Part shown: positions 27,601-36,600 of the stretch, one piece after another
Layout: every line of letters starts with the position of its first letter
Numbering within the stretch: position 1 is the first letter of the stretch
Assembly (NCBI RefSeq): GCF_003672135.1
Contig: NC_039508.1
Location: 9,993,945 to 10,057,944 of the forward strand
Reading direction: 5' to 3'
Length of the DNA stretch: 64,000 nucleotides
Origin: Ooceraea biroi
Lineage: Eukaryota > Arthropoda > Insecta > Hymenoptera > Formicidae
Program-made: the position numbers and the translations under genes
Notes under the pieces: generated by a model
Databases searched by the model: none
Seen by the model: the letters and a program-made list of their open reading frames with translations, nothing else
Told to the model about the DNA's origin: nothing

Positions 27601-30600
27601 CTCGCAGGATGCAGTGGACAGCAGTAGCGGTCTCGATGACTCCTTGCCGAGGATCAAGGCGCCTCGGCCCACGAATTTACCGCTATGTGAGTCACGCTAA
27701 TGTATCTGCCGAGTTTGCCTTCCACACATTCATGTCAAACTGTTATCCTTATACCTCTTTTCTTATTTACGCGTAATACGTGTCCACTGTTATTTTGTTT
27801 TCTACATAACTCGAGTTACTTGTCACACAAGACACATTTTAATTTTTTTATTTTTCTATAATTCTCTGATCTCTCTCTCTCTCTCTCATAATCTAACTGT
27901 TTGATTGTTTCTACGAGACAGGTTTATCCACCACTGCAAGCAGTTCCTTGAGCTCGGGCGAACTGCTCGAAACGCCGCCCCGCGCACCATCATCTCCATC
28001 CGCGGCGAGTCTCCAGCTGAAGCCGGAACCTTTAGCTGTCGAGATGGGCGGGAAGAGCAGCAGCGCGCCGTTATTGGAGAACAACGACGCCGAGAACACC
28101 AACGGGAAGGTGCCGGTGAGTCTCCGTCAAAACAAAAATTCTATTTACGCGAATTTTAAATATCCGAGGTAAACTAGCAGCGCTTAACACTGTATCTATT
28201 TCCCGTCCTGCTTATATCCCAACTACTCTTTTTTTTTCAACGTGACGCGCAAACTTGCATCGAATCACTATTTCGAATCGTGCCTTAAATATCGATGACT
28301 GAGCCGAGCGGAGAGCTAGAGACTCGGGATTTGCATCGGGAATCTAGACTCGCGTTCTAGACAGGACAGCAGGCAGGTATTAATCGTGCGGCAGCTAAGC
28401 ATGTACGATGCTTGATATCGAGATTACCGGCTATCGTAGATATACGCTATCTCGACTACATTTGGCGATCCATCGGTTTACGGCTATTAGTCTCTGCCCA
28501 CGTGGTCCACGTACGTTGGCCGATATTGACTGCCCTACCGCGTCTCGCATCCGCCCACGGTCCGTGTGGCCCATGAAGAGTGTCACAAGATTGGCGTTTT
28601 GTTGCCGCGATGAGCCTCGATTTCCTTTTTCCGACAGGTATACCCACCTGTTTCGCGGAAGACGGGAATTTCTTGCAAACTAGCTCATCGCTCTGCCGTG
28701 GGAACCGGTTGAGCGAATGCGTTCGTTTAGCTCTATGAGTGTCAAGCGTATGCACCATTGATCTTCGTATGATTAATTGTTTCCCAGAATAATTAATGTC
28801 CACGGTTTGCGTGGGTTACGACGCGGAGAATCATTAATAAAGTTTGGAGGACGTCACATACATCGAGTGTAAATTTCCAATTTAGCTTTATAGAGCTTCA
28901 ATTTGCTGTAAACGGCAACTGCGTAAAACAATGCAAATTTGAAACTAAATTTGCAATTTACGCGTAATTACTTGAATATACGCCTTTTACGAAGTTCCTG
29001 CGAGTACTTGAATAAGAACATCGGAAGAATTAGTTTCATCGCTGTTGGTGTTTCCTCCGCTGTAAAGTACAAATTAGTTTATAATTAACGGCACCTAACT
29101 GCTATTTACAAGAAAGTTTAAGAAATTAGTAACCAGACGAGCAATTTTATGTAGGTCGTGTTTATTGTTCTATCAGACAATGTTTCTGCCGGTAGCCTTT
29201 GGTACCGTCTCAAGCATGTCTCTCTTGACACACATGATATCCTGCATCGCGAGGAATCTATCGTTCATTTCATGCATGAAAATCAAGCGCACGGTCAGTC
29301 TTTGACGGTAAAAGCAGCGCTCCGCGCGGATGCACTTGGAGTGAAGTCGATATTCTATTTATCTGAAATGTTTTCGGTGCAACCGAGAATGCACATCGAG
29401 CATGCTTCGATCGTTCGACTCGCGTTGCGTTCCAGTCGCGCAGCTCGACCTTTGACGTGCGCAAATGCGTACTTGGCCGCACGTTGAACGAGCTGCCGCA
29501 AATTTATCTTCGTGGTTTGGTAGGACGGTGGCCGCATATGCAAATTATCAATGAAGTGTCGGTACATGAGAAGATTCGCGCTCGAGTGAGCACGTTGCCT
29601 CGGTAAACATCCATTGCACGAGCGCGCGCGCGGAAGTCGCGCGTGAACACCCGGTACTGAATTGCCCGTGTTGGTGAGCGATCAAAGCTAATGGGGCAGC
29701 CAGGCGTGGTGGCGTATTAATCGGTTGGCATCCCTCGAACCTCGAATATAGCCACATCGTGTACTCTATCACGTACGCGTGCACGAAGGCCGCACCAGGG
29801 AAACTTAGGTTCTCGTCAGATCGGCCACTCTCTAAACGTGCATTTCTCTCTTGGAAATCGTATGACGTATGTGACGCACGATTATTCTTTTCCGAATCAG
29901 TGTCCGTAACCGTTCAAATGCCGGACCAGAAACTTCACGCGCGATATTTCCTGAGTAACGTAAAATCATTTTAATCGGTCGTTAGTTTGATTTCGTACAC
30001 ACATTGGATATTTATATTTCAAAATAAAGATACAAGACACTTATATTGTCGGGACTGTCAAGATTGCAGTAGCACAGCCGCCTTTCGTGTCTCTTTCATA
30101 AAATATGCTTCTCGGAGTACCGGTAGAAATACTGGAGAGAGAAATACATTTGAGACTGCGGAGGAATTTTCGGTAAAACGCAGCATACCTCTTTGCGTCA
30201 TATTGTTTCGTCTCATATCTCATCTGAAAACGATGAACGAAATGATTTGGCAGAGTAAACGAAATCCTGAGAAAAGATATAACTTTTGTTTGAGAATTTC
30301 GTGGGAGACGCTTTGAAGCTTAGTAAGTCGTAAAAAAAGGTTCACCACGCCTATTTGGTTTTGCTCGAAAAATATTCGACGTGAAGACTATGATATTTTT
30401 AAAATATGACATCGATATACGCGACTTTTATGTTCATATAATAGCAAGGCTTCCTTGCTTAATCTCACGATTTATTTCGTGATGCTGCCCTCACTCTGAT
30501 CATACTTCATTTATTATATTGTCATTACGTTGTGACGATTATTTCCATTATAAATCATATTTTAACGACGATCTTTATAACTAAAAAGAATAAACTTCAA

Positions 30601-33600
30601 AGAATAATAACAGAGTGATCAACAGATGAATAATTAAACGCGAAACCCCTCCGAAGCTTTGTAATACAATTAATGCTGTTTTGTGTAATTATATTTAATA
30701 CTGTTACTTTATCAACTTCTTAATTTTTACATAGTTTCTTTCACGTTTTAATCTTTTGATGACTTAGTGATTCCGTGTGGAAAGGAAATGATCGATTCGG
30801 CGATGCTCTTTTTGAGGCGAGAAGGCGCGCGTGTTACCCAAGGTCAATTACAAACTTCCAATTTTTTTCGTGAATATTGGAAGAGTATCGATCGATGGTG
30901 CATCCGTGCAGTGGGGCACGATGTAGATAAGGTCATGGTTCGTTCGTTGTTTTCGAGGCCGACTGGCTCAATACTGCAAGTAGGTCATGGTTCAACCGCG
31001 TCGATTATTAGTTATCTCCCGTTGCTAGGAAATGAGACAAAGTTAGAATTCTCTGACGATTAAGGATAGCGATCTTCTGTATCAGCCTGTTGGCTAATGA
31101 AATATGTATGTAGTAGCTTCGCGTAAGATTCGGTAAAATTAAATCACCCCCTTCTCTCATTCGATATGACAGTATAAGATTACACGATCGAACGATTGAA
31201 TTAATAACGAGGCACTTTAATCTGCGTATTTGAGTATTCCACTTCATCCTTGATGTTTCGACTAACGTGTATAAATAATGTGCTTTAAACATCTATCTTA
31301 GGCTGAAATAAACTTTACTGGTATACTAGTAAATAATCGTTAAACAGGCGAACCAATTCATTCTGAGCGATGCTTTTACCGCGGCAGTTTGAGAAATATC
31401 GTTGCTACGGTACATCTAATTGCAGTAAACGCGTCATTCGTACTGACAGCGCATTTTCGACCTTTTGTACGATACGACAGTAAGCACATATAAGATCGTT
31501 ACCGTTTTTCAAGCAAATTCTCTGTTTCAGAGCTTGCAGCAGCCACGCTCACAATCGGAACGGCAACTATCAGGTAAGTCCTTCTTCAACAGAGTAACTA
31601 TTCTACTTGATCACACGGACCGGCGAAGGTGAAGTCCGTTTCCCAGTATCGTCTGCCTCTCCTAACCATTCTCAGTCATAGCAAACTTTTAATGGCCACT
31701 TTGAATGGTCTCTCTTGAAAAACGATGATTTGATTTCAAGGCGATAGCCTTGACAGTTTGCACTCGATTATCACGTGGGTGTACTCGACAAATTATTCCT
31801 TTCGTATTGTTGGCGCGCAAAATGAACTCTTTCAATTGCAATCAGTTATCTCGGCTATTAAGTAAAATATGAAAATAATATGAGCTGTGAATGCTAGGAC
31901 GAAGGATATACGATAACCTTTCGCACACGAAATTTGAACAAGATCGATTAAAGGTACTTGTTCGGAAATTTATACTGAATTATTCTGAAACACCGCATAT
32001 ATATGGCTCGTCTGTAAATGTCTTTCCCTGGTCCGCGTTTGATCACAGTTGGACGATGTTGGTTGTCGAGTTTACAACGGTAATCTGTCATTAATTTACG
32101 CTCCCTGCACATTTGATGCAAAGGAACTCGCAACACGTGCAATAATTAATATTGACATCTTTGATCGCGAGAATGTGAAACAGCGCGCTGCGCCACGCCG
32201 ATGATCGATACCGATCTCCCCGAACAATATCGGCCAAGCGTCCGATAACGAGTTTAGTGCGTAATTAATTTCCCTCGTGAGAGAGCACCGCCATCGAATG
32301 CAATTTGCGGCAGCGCGTTGCAAACGGCGGAATTTTCACCCTCCGACCGCGGTGATACGGTAATGCGGTGTCTGAAGGTTCATTACACAGAGAGACGCGT
32401 GGTATCTCCGGTCAGAATTAACGCGCGTGCAATATCGTACGCGCTATTACGCAGCAGAAATTAATCGAAGACACTGAAGCGTGTTGCGACCCGCGCGCGT
32501 AATTCTCACGCGGCGGTTCGAGGCGCTCCGAGATTTATGCGGTTACGCTAAAGTTTCACGATATTACTTCGGAGTTACGCTGCAACCTTTAAAAATGTTG
32601 ATCCGTTAAATAATCTTATGAAATAAAAAAGTTTGTAGTATATTGGTCAAAGTGTGTTGGTTATTCTGGTGTGTTATCCTGGATTGATATTGATTATATT
32701 GTATTATTATTAAACAGCGATATATACACGTAATGTATAGAACATGAGAAACACGTGAGATATAAAGGAAAAAGGAAAGTTTAATTAACTTGTGTGCAAC
32801 AATGTAAAAATAATGATAGATGTCGAGAGATTCAGCTTCCAAGCTTATCTGCTATCCTGCTCTATATGAAAGTTCTATCAACTTCCTATCTAGAGTGCAC
32901 GCGGTTATATTGTGTCGAATTCGATCGCGAAAGTTTAATTAATTATCGACGTGGACTAATTGCTTTCTCGCTACGCGGTCTCGTGGCGCGACGTGATTAC
33001 GATTTCCGGTATAGGCGCGCCCAAGGCTAGAATGCATTCTACGGATGCGCCGGTGATGCACTCTCCTTCTCGCTCGCGGCAATCTAATCGGCGTGGCGCT
33101 AATCGAATAAATCTCGCGGTAGAAATATGGTGGATGTAAAGAAACGATTCCGTGATGACTCGCGACAGAGTGGAAAATCAGCGATACCTCTGCCGCCTTG
33201 AACTAGAAAATTACTTCCCCGCATGACGTCGCGAGAGGGAATCTATTTATTATCCGGTGTAAAAATAAAAGTTTACGCCATATTTTCCTCAACGGTCAAC
33301 GAAAAAACTTGATTCTCTCGATAGGATGATTGGATTAGATAGATAGTTGCTTGGACGGATACATAGATAGATAGTTGATATTGGAATCGGAAAAAGGGAA
33401 TATTTTTCTTCTCAAAGTACCCTAAATTCATCTGCTGCGTGTCTGCAGCACGCGCCATCTCCGAAATTGGTCTCGCGGATTACGAATTAATCAGATTGGA
33501 TGATAGACAGTGCAGAGGCGTTGCATGTGAAACATATCGAGCGCGCATCGGTGAACAGGTGGATGATTTGATTGGACGTGGATGATTTGATTGGCGTGCA

Positions 33601-36600
33601 GAAAAACGCGTGGAAAAGAGCGGGACGCACGGGACGCTTGCGCCGCGGCGCCGCCGCCGCCGTCGCCGTCGTCGGTGGCTTTCGTTCCGTCCCCCGGTGG
33701 AAGTCGTCGCCAGTCGTCGCTATCACGGGTGCCGTGGCGTTGGGCCGCAGTTTACGAAGCGGCTTTCCACGCGACTCGCGCGCGCACGGCTCTCGCGCGC
33801 TGTCACGCGGCTCGCGTTCCGTGCCCTGTCATCGTGCGCACGCTTCATTAATCGATCACGAGCCACAAAGGTACATACGAGTAATTGCGTGTAACTGACC
33901 GCGCGATACACGTCTCAAACGGGTCCTTCGATCGACCGGAGCGCCGATCCGTTTGAACGATTATAGGAGAATTTTAAGGCTTCTTTTATCATTTTTCGAA
34001 CATTATTTATTATTTTTCGACATGCAGCGACAGCATCGAGTCTCTGATTTTAGATTCGCAGGGATACGATCCCTGAGAGGATTCGTGTATCTTTGCAGTT
34101 TTCTTCAGGATTTTATTGGAATAAAAAATGTTCAGGTGTACAGGAAATGATTGTAAAGGAGGTGTTTGAGATGTGTTGTTTCGTAAGACGAGATGAGCAT
34201 CTCTAAATTCCCTTCTATACGTCATTATCAGAGAATGTTTACGCGCGCTTTATATAGACCTTACTTTTTCCAGAGAAAAAGAATAAAAGAGACTGTTAAG
34301 AGGGCAAAACGATGTCTTGCAGCACAGCTGTTTCTTCTTGGAAAAGTGTTTTATAATTTTCGGACGCCAGTCCGTCACACTCGCGTTTTTCAACGGCGTT
34401 TGGTATCCGTCAGCCATCAGCATGTTGTAACGCATTAGTAACCTGCGGCCATGTTTAAAAACGTTTGCAAATGTCAGTGACCAAGTTTTCCTTGTCTTGA
34501 ATTGAATCATGACATAATCTCCTCTCTATAATACGTTCATCTTTTGCCTTACGGATTTATTATTTTGTAAAGACAGCTAACAAGACATTAAATTATCAAA
34601 TTATTATTGTTATGAGAAAAATGGGTGATATATAGGAATTTTAATAAATTGTTACAATTTTTTAAATTTCCTTCATATTAATAGTATTATTCGAAATAAT
34701 CGACATTTTCTTACAATTTTGACAAAGAGCTAATTAAAACATCAGAAATTCAGCTCTAACAAATTGATATTTATGGAGAACAGATTCCTAGTGCGTCTTT
34801 GGTATATTCCGAATGTAGTCGGTATTATCCAGGTTCTTGCCAAGACATGCGCATCTTCCATACCGTTTAATCATGAAAACGTGAGGTTCGGTTTGAATAG
34901 CGGAATCCACGGATTCTTTATCAGCTATCTTAAAAAGCAAATTAGCTGACGATATGTGGCCGTCGTAACTTTGCACGTCTCATACTATTTTCATCCGATA
35001 AAAGTTCCGGCGCTAAAAATATGAGGCAATCCCTAGCATGAAATGTCTGTCGAAGCGGACATGTGACAAGGACTTTATTGACAGGCGGAATTCGCGAAAT
35101 TCGCCGGCGTCGTTGATAACACGGCAGTCGCGCTCCATTTGCGCGTTCGCCATTTTGCCGCAATTATTCACGGCGACAAGTATCGTCGCTTTCCGTCTCG
35201 CGTTTCATGAAATTTATACAATTTTGTGAAACGAGACGTGAAAGTACGATAGCTTGGAGGATGTCGATGTTCTCTCTCACTCTCTCACTTAAATATATGG
35301 GTGCAACAGTTAAAACCCCCGGTCTTATATTTTGTCGCACTCTTTCATCTGCACGTATAGTCGAGCAAAAATGACTTTCTCCTTATGTAACACTGTAGCA
35401 TTAGTCGTATATCAATTATCTAAACTTTATTACTGTAGTCAGTGCTATAAAAGACTACAAAACGCACGTTAATTATAATCATAATGTTCGTCTTGATTGG
35501 CCATTAGATGGCACTTGTCTGAATCATTTTCATCGCTTCTAATATGGCAAATAAATGTAAACAACCAATATCAAGCTTTCCATCTATTCAAGACGATTGG
35601 CTCTTCCACATTGGCCAATGATTACATGACGTTTCGTAACAATACCGAATTAAGATCGATACCCGAGGCATTCGATTGTATGAAGAGATAGCTCCCTTAT
35701 TATTCGCTGAAAGTATTTAATCTCGCTATTAAGCGAGCTCGGTTGGCTCGCACGTCATACCAGGAGAAAGGCGTCGGTTTCCCTCTCGTGTGGTTGGTCA
35801 TTGTTGACCTTCGTTGACAAACTGTCGAGAAAAAAGACTCTAGTCTTATCTAGCAGCAATTTATCTATCTGTTGGATAAATAATTTGATGCGTGTAGATT
35901 TTGTAGCAGCCGCAATCGCGAGTGGTTCGACCTAACCGCAGCGTGGCTGGCAAAACTCATACGTGGACGTGGTACTTTCATCATTTTTTTATTTAAATAT
36001 GACTTTTGATTCCGATATCAATATCGAGTATCGAGAAACGGAGTTTTAGTGAAACGATAACGATTTGTTTATATCGTCTGCTTTGTGCAAGTTTTATTAC
36101 TCTTAAATAATATATTTTGTGTATATTAAGTTTGTAAGATAATTTTGTTTACGTTGTAATTCAAAATTATTATTAGTATTTTACGGTGCATCTCGTAGTT
36201 TTCAGTGGTTTAAAAACTGCAATCTCCGCCGTGCTGCTCTGTTTAGACTTTAGATGCTACGAACCGCGAAAGGTCACGCTATATTTTTCCATTTATTAAT
36301 AAATATACGCTTATCGTTAAATTGCGGACGAAGATTACTTTACTCCACTAACGCAACGCAGCAGCTCGAATGGCGCGAAAATCCCAAAACCGATAAACAA
36401 CCATTCGAGTCGCTAAAAATCTGAAAAATTTGATGAAAATGTACTTTAGGCGTTTTTAAGCGTCAAACATTAGGAATATCTAGTTGACATTTGTTTTGCA
36501 CGAATGCACGAAAGTCTCCCGATGAAGACACACGTAACGGCTTAGCGGCGTAACTGTAAATGATTCTCGTAACAGCACGTTGACGTAATCACGTGATTCA

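Noticed and set aside
30767..31063. 98-codon frame between exons 6 and 7
   Set aside because: The nearest acceptor gives phase 1, whereas exon 6 ends in phase 0. The direct phase-0 reading stops at once.
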